This document shows positions 57,500 to 64,000 of a stretch of DNA of 64,000 bases, in pieces; the first letter of the stretch is position 1, and every line of letters begins with the position of its first letter. This DNA is from Lachnospiraceae bacterium (GTDB taxonomy: Bacteria; Bacillota; Clostridia; Lachnospirales; Lachnospiraceae). The DNA lies in the NCBI GenBank assembly GCA_022792535.1, contig JAAWBG010000056.1:19441-83440 (forward strand), read 5' to 3'. The notes beneath the pieces were generated by a model. It ran no database searches. It was given only the letters and a program-made list of their open reading frames with translations, and was not told the DNA's origin. The translations under genes were made by a program, and so were the position numbers.

Positions 57500-57852
57500 C
57501 TGTTGTCACCTCCTTATCTGTATGATAGAAAGTCCTCTGGTTATTTCCCCACTCAAATTCCGGCAGGAATTTGCCAGATACGCACTTTGTAATACAAGTG
57601 CCTCTGGTTAGGGGACTGCCCCTAAAACCCCGCTTCTCATATGGATATAACTTAAAATATCAGTTCATATTTATATTTTCAGTTGACTTTTTACGTTCAT
57701 TTCCCTGCTTTTAACTGAATTTTTCAGTTATCCATTTTAAAGCTGCACCTCCACTTTCTTCCACATCTTTCTATGTGGACTGAATTTTTTAACTGCTTTC
57801 TTCAATTTCAACTGAATTTATGCAGCCACTTTTTCGATTTCAGTTGGCTTTT
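57500..57852. other. candidate oriT / iteron region
   Basis: A non-coding 353-bp stretch with a perfect TTAGGGG-ACTG-CCCCTAA hairpin (57608-57625), a CCACAT/ATGTGG hairpin (57761-57778) and six or so copies of TTCAGTT or its complement AACTGAA (57678, 57713, 57723, 57779, 57810, 57839), two forming AACTGAA-TTT-TTCAGTT. Position between primase-like and mobilisation genes fits an origin of transfer or replication. Confidence 0.55.
57678..57847. repeat. iteron-like TTCAGTT/AACTGAA repeats
   Basis: Repeats in both orientations, spaced irregularly over 170 bp, with the clearest palindrome at 57713-57729. They could bind a replication or relaxosome protein. Confidence 0.5.
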
Positions 57853-58827
57853 TCAACGCACTTTCTTTTTTTCCTGCACAGGAGATAAAACGCACTTTTT
57901 TACTGTCTGTAACCACTGATTATAATCCTTGAATGACTTTGGCGGCGGACAGTCCTCCACTTCATAGTCCAATCCGTAGTATTTTTCCATAAGCGCTTCG
58001 GTTGCTTCTCTGCCAGGCCTGTCATTGTCCAGACAAAAAGAAATCTTCCTGACTTTCGGATGTTCCCTTAAAAATGTGGTAAGCGGGGCATCGGAAAGCA
58101 TCCCAAGCGCCAGCTTGTTTGTCACATAATCACCACGGATTTCCACATAACTCATCAGGTCGATTGCTGCTTCAAATACCATAACTTCATCACTTTTTCC
58201 ATACCAGACATTAAACCCATAATTTTTATCATTGCCAGCCACATCGCATTTGAACCCTTTTCCCTCATGGTCAGACACACCCCTCATGCTTGCAAAACGT
58301 GTTGTCCCCTGAACGTCGTTCCCTTTAAAGACAATGTTGTGATGGCTCTTTTCCTCATAAATCAGTCCATATTTTACGAAATATTCCACGGTATGCCTGT
58401 TAAGCGCTCTGTCCCCTGTTAAGTACGAATAAAGGTAGTCATTGTTTCGCGCCGGGGCAGGCAGCACGAATTTCTTTTTCCTCTCTTTCTTTTTCTCCAC
58501 ATATAGATTGGCACTCTTTTCCTCCCAGTTTCCACTCCTCCGATACCCAGAAAAATCAAGAAGCCAGAAAACCGCTTCTTTCACCTCCATTCCTGCAAAA
58601 ACACGGAGGAAATCTATCTGTGAACCTCCATTGTTTCCTTTTTCATATTCCCTTGACCATCGGAACCAGTTTGTACGATTGTAAATCCGTATGGAGTCCA
58701 TCTCTTTCAGAGTGTGGTATCTGCCTATTTTTTTCACCGTGTAACCAAGGCTTGCCGCTACCGCTGTTAAGTCAACACTTTTTGCAATCGCAAGCTCCTC
58801 TGCGGTAAAACTTCTCCTTTCATCCAT
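57853..58827 (-). CDS. DUF3991/TOPRIM primase-like protein
   Basis: A 324-residue protein. The N-terminal part (VDLTAVAASLGYTVKKIGRYHTLKEMDSIRIYNRTNWFRWS) is the primase-like zinc-free/DUF3991 region. The C-terminal part is a TOPRIM domain: 'VMVFEAAIDLMSYVEI' (catalytic Glu) and 'ISFCLDNDRPGREA' (DxD). It could prime synthesis on the transferred strand or at the ICE origin. It abuts the candidate origin region. Confidence 0.85.
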   Translation of the reverse strand: MDERRSFTAEELAIAKSVDLTAVAASLGYTVKKIGRYHTLKEMDSIRIYNRTNWFRWSREYEKGNNGGSQIDFLRVFAGMEVKEAVFWLLDFSGYRRSGNWEEKSANLYVEKKKERKKKFVLPAPARNNDYLYSYLTGDRALNRHTVEYFVKYGLIYEEKSHHNIVFKGNDVQGTTRFASMRGVSDHEGKGFKCDVAGNDKNYGFNVWYGKSDEVMVFEAAIDLMSYVEIRGDYVTNKLALGMLSDAPLTTFLREHPKVRKISFCLDNDRPGREATEALMEKYYGLDYEVEDCPPPKSFKDYNQWLQTVKKCVLSPVQEKKKVR

Positions 58828-58872
58828 CGCTTCACCCTGCCTTCCCTTTTTCTGCTGCCATTGATGTATCTC

Positions 58873-59865
58873 CTATCTGGACCGTTTTTTTGAGTCTGTC
58901 CGGTTCTGCTCGCTGCCTTTTCCATCCAAACGTTTGTTTGGTATGTCCGTAGCAAGTGAAAGCCTCTTTTGCCCCTTATCATAAAAGTACACCTGATTGG
59001 AGAGTCTGTCTCCGAGCCTTATCCTTTCCATATTGTTTTCTTCCACCAATTTCACCAGCTCTTCCAACACCACCATTTTTGATGGGACAGCCATAACTTC
59101 ATGGATGGACATTGGCAGAATATAAAGGTCACTTTTCAGCTGCTGTGCCAGTTCCGGTAGACTATCACCGTATAGCATAGAAACAGCACCATTAACATTC
59201 TGTTCATTACTGATAATGTAAATTGGCGACTGCATGGCTCCGCTCATCTCTCGTGCGGCTTCTTCTGAAAAACCGCTGTCTATGAATATTTCCACAATAA
59301 CGTCTCTTAAAAGCTCTACTTTTGGCGGGAAGAGCCGCCTTGTGTTTTTCACCGCCGCATGAAATAATTCTTCCTCTTCCATTCCTGTCTTCTCTGCTAT
59401 TTCCGCAGTGACCAGGACTGATTCCAGAGGATTTCCGGTATCTATAACATATCTATATATAATTGACAAATCCTCAAATTCCCTGTGGGGCATATCCTTA
59501 AGCATTTCACGATTCTGTTCGGTATTGGCCAGTGACATGACTATATTGTTCGCTGCACTCTGCGGGGTAATCCTGATGTTCTTCCTCTCTGTTTCCCGGC
59601 AGACACCTGCTAAATAAAATGCCGCGAGTTCCAGTGTTCCCTGCAGATTGCCGGACTTTTCATATTCTTCATACATATGGTTCAGGTACACTGTCGGGTA
59701 CAGGCTGTCCAGCGGACAGGAAGGCAGCACAAGATGAAGTGCATCCAAAGTTTCATTTACTTTCTCCGTCCGGTCAGTCCGTAAAGAATACCTGGCAAAT
59801 TCATCCGGCAAATAACTCATAAATATTTTTGGAACCACTTCCCTGAACAATTCGTAATCCATCAT
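58873..59865 (-). CDS. DUF5688 family protein, copy 1
   Basis: A protein of about 330 residues, helical and acidic, with 'MMDYELFREVVPKIFMSYLPDEF' at the start and 'DRLSNQVYFYDKGQKRLSLATDIPNKRLDG' at the end, features shared with the neighbouring copy and with DUF5688. No signal peptide. Function is not known. The frame opens at 59874; ATG 59865 matches the paralogue's MMDYE start. Confidence 0.82.
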   Translation of the reverse strand: MMDYELFREVVPKIFMSYLPDEFARYSLRTDRTEKVNETLDALHLVLPSCPLDSLYPTVYLNHMYEEYEKSGNLQGTLELAAFYLAGVCRETERKNIRITPQSAANNIVMSLANTEQNREMLKDMPHREFEDLSIIYRYVIDTGNPLESVLVTAEIAEKTGMEEEELFHAAVKNTRRLFPPKVELLRDVIVEIFIDSGFSEEAAREMSGAMQSPIYIISNEQNVNGAVSMLYGDSLPELAQQLKSDLYILPMSIHEVMAVPSKMVVLEELVKLVEENNMERIRLGDRLSNQVYFYDKGQKRLSLATDIPNKRLDGKGSEQNRTDSKKRSR

Positions 59866-59907
59866 AAAAACCATTCCCTCCTCCTGGTATTTACTAAAAT
59901 ACTGCCC

Positions 59908-60903
59908 TTATCTGGACTGTTTCACTTCACACACACGTTTCTGCTCTGCCACAATCCCATCAAGCCTTCTGTTCTGCGTGTTGGTTGCAAGGGAAAGTTT
60001 TCTCAAATTTCTGTCGTAATAATATACCTGATTGGAAAGCCTGTCTTCCAGCGCAACCTGCTCCCTGTTAATCTTCGAAACTATTTCTGCAAGTTCACTG
60101 GGATTCAGGTCACCGGCAGACATTGCTATAACCTCATGAACGGAAGAGGGCATGACAAACAGGTCTGTCCCCAACTGCAGAGACAGTTTATGCAGTTCAT
60201 CTTCATACAACATGGAAGCTGCGCCATTCATTCCATACTTATTTGTAATAATCCACATAATCTGTTCTGAGGGTATCTCATTAATCATAATGTCAACAAT
60301 CTCTGTTGGCATACCGTCAGCCAGATATATCTCCCTGATAACATCGTTCATGGATTTTACAACAGGCGGCAATATACGCTTTGTATTTTCTGAAGCTGCA
60401 CGATATAACTGTTCTTCATCCATTCCCAGTCCCTTTGCCAGCTCATTATGGATTGCAGCGCTTTCAATCTTTTTATCGCCTGCATTTATTACCCATCGGT
60501 AGATAATAGACAGGTCCTGAAATTCTCTGTGCGGCATATTTTTCAACATATCTTCATTCTGCATGGTATTCACAAGCTGATAAATAATGTTGTCCTTTGC
60601 CGCCAGCATATCCAGCGACAAATTCTGTGGCCTTTGCATAAATACTCTGTCCATCGCTTCTGCCGCATTCTGCAAAGTTTCCTGTAAATTCCACTTCGTT
60701 AAATAATCATCATACATATCATTGAGATGTATAATTGGGGAAGGCAGCCCCTTTCTGTTTTCCTGACAAAGGCTGATTCCATCCACTCTGCGATTGACCC
60801 TCTCCACTGAAACAATTCTTACTTCCATTTCCTGATATTTTTCAGGCATATAAGATAAAAAATTCTTTTTTACTACGTCCTTAAACATTTCGTAATCCAT
60901 CAT
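59908..60903 (-). CDS. DUF5688 family protein, copy 2
   Basis: A 331-residue paralogue of the next gene: 'MMDYEMFKDVVKKNFLSYMPEKYQ', 'NMPHREFQDLSIIYRWVI', 'DRLSNQVYYYDRNLRKLSLATNTQNRRLDG'. The pair probably arose by tandem duplication and then diverged. AAGGAG precedes the start. A structured leader lies upstream. Confidence 0.83.
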   Translation of the reverse strand: MMDYEMFKDVVKKNFLSYMPEKYQEMEVRIVSVERVNRRVDGISLCQENRKGLPSPIIHLNDMYDDYLTKWNLQETLQNAAEAMDRVFMQRPQNLSLDMLAAKDNIIYQLVNTMQNEDMLKNMPHREFQDLSIIYRWVINAGDKKIESAAIHNELAKGLGMDEEQLYRAASENTKRILPPVVKSMNDVIREIYLADGMPTEIVDIMINEIPSEQIMWIITNKYGMNGAASMLYEDELHKLSLQLGTDLFVMPSSVHEVIAMSAGDLNPSELAEIVSKINREQVALEDRLSNQVYYYDRNLRKLSLATNTQNRRLDGIVAEQKRVCEVKQSR

Positions 60904-60919
60904 AAAATCTGTTTCTCCT

Positions 60920-61066
60920 TTCCATACTTGAAAAAGAATTTCGCTTTGCGAAGCAATATTTCCTTCTTGTGCGAATGCACATCTTTGTTTTTTATTCTAT
61001 AGAAAAGGTATTTCCTATAGAATAAAAAGACGGGACATATAAGGTGCCAGCTTACACGTCCCGCCA
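60920..61066 (-). promoter_or_regulatory. structured leader with terminators flanking a TATAGGAA hairpin (copy 3)
   Basis: In transcription order: terminator CGGGACGTGTAAG/CTTATATGTCCCG + TCTTTTT; hairpin TTTTTATTCTATAG/CTATAGAATAAAAA (60989-61028); TGTGC-ATTC-GCACA; AAGGAAATAT; TTCGC-AAA-GCGAA then ATTCTTTTT; then the ribosome site of the DUF5688 gene. The order matches copy 2. Confidence 0.6.
61026..61063 (-). terminator. terminator after the adhesin gene
   Basis: CGGGACGTGTAAG pairs with CTTATATGTCCCG (one wobble pair) around CTGGCAC, followed by TCTTTTT on the minus strand, 13 bp past the stop. Confidence 0.75.
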
Positions 61067-61078
61067 AGTTTATATTAC

Positions 61079-63751
61079 TTACACTTTTCCGCTTTCTTTT
61101 TTCTTCTTCCCAAACATGATACCCAGTCCGGCAGCAACAGCCGCAAGACCGAATCCAGCAAATGCCCACGGGTTCATGTTATCCCCGGTCTGCGGGAGCT
61201 TCGGCTCCGTCGGCTTGTTCGTCACTTCAAGGGTGTACGCAAGCACTTTCGTCTTTCCATCCTTGTATTCAAACTTCACTTTCTTTGGCGTGGAATCAAG
61301 GAGATAGCCTTCCGGCGCTTCCACTTCCACTACGGTATAAGTAACTGCCTTCCCATACTTCCCGTTCTTGAATGTGGCAATCGGAAGTTCACCGCTCTCT
61401 GCACAACCGTCCTTGTCTGTGATAAGCGTCTCAATTACTTTCCCGTCTTTGTCACGAATTTCAAATTTTGCACCAGCAAGTGCTTTTCCGTCCTCAGACT
61501 TCTTGCTGATAATGATTTTTCCTGCTGCCGCTTCATCCTTCATTGCCACTTTCTGGATTTTGGCAGTCTCTTTTACCTCAAACTCAATATCCTGTGCAAT
61601 AACGTAGCCGAACGGTGCAGTTTCCTCACGCAGAATATATTTTCCGGCAGGTAATTTTTCAATCATGTGTGGTTTTTTGCCGGAAATCCATTTCTCCACC
61701 AAATTGCCCTCTGCATCAATAACGGAAAGGACAGCTCCCTCAAGCTCATTATCGCCTGTAATGTCAGTCTTTGAAATTTGAACTTTGATTGGTTTGTTCT
61801 CAAACTCTGCCTCAAATTCGATTACGTCCATATCATCGCCCTGATAAGAAGCATCCACATCAAATACCTTGCCGGACTTCACATATCCCTTTGGCGCTGT
61901 CAGCTCCTGCACATAATACATTCCAAGCGGCAGGTCAGATACAAAAGCCAGCTTTCCGTCCTTTCCGGTCACGCCGCTCTCAATTTCCATTCCTGCTTTT
62001 ACAACTACTTTACCATCTCTGTTCACAATATCTTCTTTTGCAAACAGACCGAATACAGCTCCCTCAAGAACGTCCTCCGTGCCTGTCTCTTTCTTTGTCA
62101 CAGTAATCTGCACTTTCTGTCTCTCATTGCTGACATTCATTCCTGCATATACCACTTCGGTATCCTGATTGATATAAGAAAGGTCTGCTTCGATTGGTGT
62201 ATCGTCCAGAACGAATCCTTCCAATGTCTTAGTCTCCACAAGGTAATACTTTCCAAGTGGCAGATTATCAATGCCTGTATAGCCTTTCTCGTCGGTGACA
62301 ATAGTTTCCACAAGTTCGTCTGTCTCATAATAGATTGTATCAAGACCGTCCGGGCTTACAATGTCCTCTGCCGCATAGACTTCAAATGTAACACCTGCAA
62401 GGCTGTCCCTGAAATAGTTGAAAATGAAGTCATACCAGTGTCCTTTCGTCAGGGTAGTGTCCGTTACAAATTCTCCATCCTTGTTGATAATAATTGCACC
62501 TGTCGGAACTTCGTCTTTCATCACAACACTCTGAACATCAGCGGTGTCTTCCACTGTAAACTGTATTTCCTCTGCCTTCAGATAACCATAAGGTGCAAAT
62601 TCCTCCCGGAGTGTATAAGTTTCCCCCGCTGTCAGACTTTTAATCACGTGGGCTTCTTCTGCCACAGAAGTCCATCTGTCAACCACGTTACCGTCCTTAT
62701 CAACGACGGTAAGCATTGCGCCGGAAAGCTCTGCGCCGCTTGCGATGTCCTCCTTTGTAAATTCAAAGGTTGTAGGCTCGTTCAGAAATTCGCTGCTGTA
62801 CTCGGCTTTTGTCTCATCCTGTCCCTGATACTCTGTCTCAAAAGTGATGACTTCCTCACTGGAAACATAGCCTTTTGGAGCTTCCAGTTCCTTTGCCTCA
62901 TAAACCGCAAACGGATAATCCTTTTCAAAAACGATTCTGCCATTTGCGTCAGAGACTGCAGTTTCAAGATGTGTACCTGATTCTACTATTACATCTCCGT
63001 CAGTAGTTTCAATATCCTTTGCTGCATACAGACCGAATACTGCACCTGCAACTGGAGTATCTTCCTCTGCGTCTTTCTTTATGATAGACATATCAATTTT
63101 TTGTCTTTCATTAACAAATATGGCAGTTTCATAAATTACCGGAGTCTTATCATCCACATAAGCAAACGTCACAATCTGTTCTTCCCCGTTCAATACATAC
63201 CCGAAAGGTGCTTCTGTCTCCACTACACGATACTGCCCAAGGGGAAGCCCTGAAATACTGGCTTTTCCATCCTCTCCAGTGATAAGTGTCTCTACAAGCT
63301 CACCTTTCGTATAATATTTTGTCCTGCTGCCATCTTTGTCTGTCTGCATATCAGCAGTATAAATATCCTCTGCTGCATAGACCTCAAATTTAGCTCCTGC
63401 AAGACAGCCCTCCTTATAAACGAACTCCTTTTCCTCAGAATCGGCAAATAAGCCGCCCTTGTAATTCTCAAGGATTTCTCCTCTCTTCTCCACGGTCAGT
63501 TCCCCGGTAACGGGTTCATCTTCATATTCCATGGTAATGATTGCATCATAAGTGTCCGAATCGGTTTCATAAAACGTATCGGAATCAACTGCCACTTTCA
63601 CATAATCCGTATTCAGCACATATCCGTAAGGCGCTTTCACTTCCTCAATGCGGTAATTCCCAATCTTCAATACATCCGGCAGAATCAAGTCGCCATCTTC
63701 GTCCGTGAAGAAAGAAGTGTGTGTAACCTTTGACGGATAAGTTGTAACCAA
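61079..63751 (-). CDS. SpaA-type LPXTG adhesin, C-terminal part after two in-frame amber codons
   Basis: An 890-residue stretch made of repeated Cna_B/SpaA-like beta-sandwich domains, each with 'GxYxxxExxAPxGY' type motifs (for example YRIEEVKAPYGYVLNTD, YILREETAPFGYVIAQD), expected to form internal isopeptide bonds. The end is a sorting signal: LPQTGDN, a membrane segment and KKKK. The ICE sortase would anchor it. The frame is continuous with the upstream 63791-64000 segment apart from two TAG codons at 63761 and 63791. The TTG at 63751 is only the first possible restart; no ribosome site supports it. Confidence 0.85.
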   Translation of the reverse strand: MVTTYPSKVTHTSFFTDEDGDLILPDVLKIGNYRIEEVKAPYGYVLNTDYVKVAVDSDTFYETDSDTYDAIITMEYEDEPVTGELTVEKRGEILENYKGGLFADSEEKEFVYKEGCLAGAKFEVYAAEDIYTADMQTDKDGSRTKYYTKGELVETLITGEDGKASISGLPLGQYRVVETEAPFGYVLNGEEQIVTFAYVDDKTPVIYETAIFVNERQKIDMSIIKKDAEEDTPVAGAVFGLYAAKDIETTDGDVIVESGTHLETAVSDANGRIVFEKDYPFAVYEAKELEAPKGYVSSEEVITFETEYQGQDETKAEYSSEFLNEPTTFEFTKEDIASGAELSGAMLTVVDKDGNVVDRWTSVAEEAHVIKSLTAGETYTLREEFAPYGYLKAEEIQFTVEDTADVQSVVMKDEVPTGAIIINKDGEFVTDTTLTKGHWYDFIFNYFRDSLAGVTFEVYAAEDIVSPDGLDTIYYETDELVETIVTDEKGYTGIDNLPLGKYYLVETKTLEGFVLDDTPIEADLSYINQDTEVVYAGMNVSNERQKVQITVTKKETGTEDVLEGAVFGLFAKEDIVNRDGKVVVKAGMEIESGVTGKDGKLAFVSDLPLGMYYVQELTAPKGYVKSGKVFDVDASYQGDDMDVIEFEAEFENKPIKVQISKTDITGDNELEGAVLSVIDAEGNLVEKWISGKKPHMIEKLPAGKYILREETAPFGYVIAQDIEFEVKETAKIQKVAMKDEAAAGKIIISKKSEDGKALAGAKFEIRDKDGKVIETLITDKDGCAESGELPIATFKNGKYGKAVTYTVVEVEAPEGYLLDSTPKKVKFEYKDGKTKVLAYTLEVTNKPTEPKLPQTGDNMNPWAFAGFGLAAVAAGLGIMFGKKKKESGKV

Positions 63752-63760
63752 CTTGACATA

Positions 63761-63793
63761 CTAATTTTTGTCAAGGTTAAAAATCTTAAACTA
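63761..63793 (-). other. two in-frame TAG codons within the adhesin reading frame
   Basis: On the minus strand the frame reads ...IPNT-TAG-FKIFNLDKN-TAG-YVKLVTTYPSK... The residues between and after the stops fit the normal SpaA fold without indels, so both TAGs look like single-base changes (for example AAG or GCG, and GAG) or recoded sense codons. Confidence 0.75.
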
Positions 63794-64000
63794 TGTATTC
63801 GGGATAAGGACTGTCTGCTTTGTGTCAGCGTCCTTCTTGATCACACGCAGCTTTGCGGTAAATTCACGGTCAATGAATACACGACATACCTGCGGCTCTG
63901 TCGGGTGGTTCTCCACAATCCTTACTTCTAAAGGTCTTTCTGGCTGAATGTTATGCTGTGTGACTGTCTCAACTACCACATAAGTCCCATAAGGGATTGG
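63791..64000 (-). pseudogene. SpaA-type adhesin, upstream part (cut by window edge)
   Basis: The frame is open from the window edge ('IPYGTYVVVETVTQHNIQPERPLEV', 'REFTAKLRVIKKDADTKQTVLIPNT') to TAG at 63791. It is the same SpaA-type protein as 61079-63751, in the same frame. Unless TAG is read through, the gene is split and the upstream product lacks the LPQTG anchor. The true start is outside the window. Confidence 0.7.

Noticed and set aside
61778-62980. 400-residue plus-strand ORF
   Set aside because: Antisense shadow of the repeated adhesin domains; Cys/His/Phe-rich translation without family features.
61079-64000. Frameshift in the adhesin gene
   Set aside because: The downstream and upstream parts are in the same frame; the interruption is two TAG codons, not an indel.

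Overview
This window looks like the chromosome of a Lachnospiraceae-type clostridium (Firmicutes, moderate G+C, strong GGAGG ribosome sites, frequent TTG/GTG starts), carrying most of a large integrative conjugative element (ICE). No rRNA, tRNA or CRISPR array was seen. The taxonomic call is inferred from protein style and gene content; no marker gene is present.

Host part (1 to about 12.95 kb): a DtxR-type regulator, a c-di-GMP pair (HD-GYP phosphodiesterase then membrane GGDEF cyclase), a secreted beta-helix/fibronectin-like protein, a 121-bp palindromic MITE-like element in the leader of a chemoreceptor gene, a PurF-like amidotransferase without its catalytic cysteine, a repeat-bearing DUF3089 lipoprotein, a family-4 uracil-DNA glycosylase and an iron-dependent alcohol dehydrogenase.

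ICE left end (about 12.98 to 18.6 kb): three degenerate direct repeats, then a triplet of large serine recombinases. The accessory region (18.3 to 31.5 kb) is AT-rich. It holds a PemK/MazF toxin overlapping a resolvase-like protein without an obvious catalytic serine, a UmuC-type polymerase with a YolD-like partner, six small XRE/Cro regulators, several structured intergenic segments, and a defence cassette of AbiH plus a KAP-type P-loop NTPase. The cassette appears to have its own promoter and is separated from the conjugation operon by a terminator.

Conjugation region (31.9 kb to the right edge, all on the minus strand, transcribed right to left): SpaA-type LPXTG adhesin, two DUF5688 paralogues, TOPRIM primase-like protein, a candidate oriT/iteron region, LPD28-like protein, MobC, MobP-type relaxase, PcfB-like and VirD4 coupling proteins, Maff2 pilin-like protein, VirB6/TrbL-like, PrgI, VirB4, NlpC/P60 hydrolase, MT-A70 methylase, a 2,675-residue methylase-helicase, a sortase and a tandem SpoVG protein. 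The sortase would anchor the adhesin; MobC and relaxase process DNA; VirD4, VirB4, PrgI, VirB6-like protein and the hydrolase build the transfer channel. The right end of the ICE lies outside the window.

Most notable: (i) the AbiH-KAP pair; (ii) two in-frame TAG codons splitting an otherwise continuous adhesin reading frame; (iii) three leaders with related TATAGGAA hairpins, two of which share a terminator-hairpin-terminator layout suggesting controlled read-through; (iv) the 121-bp cloverleaf-like palindrome with 7-bp flanking direct repeats; (v) palindromic operators at a tandem pair of miniature XRE genes. All calls come from reading sequence; no database search was run.
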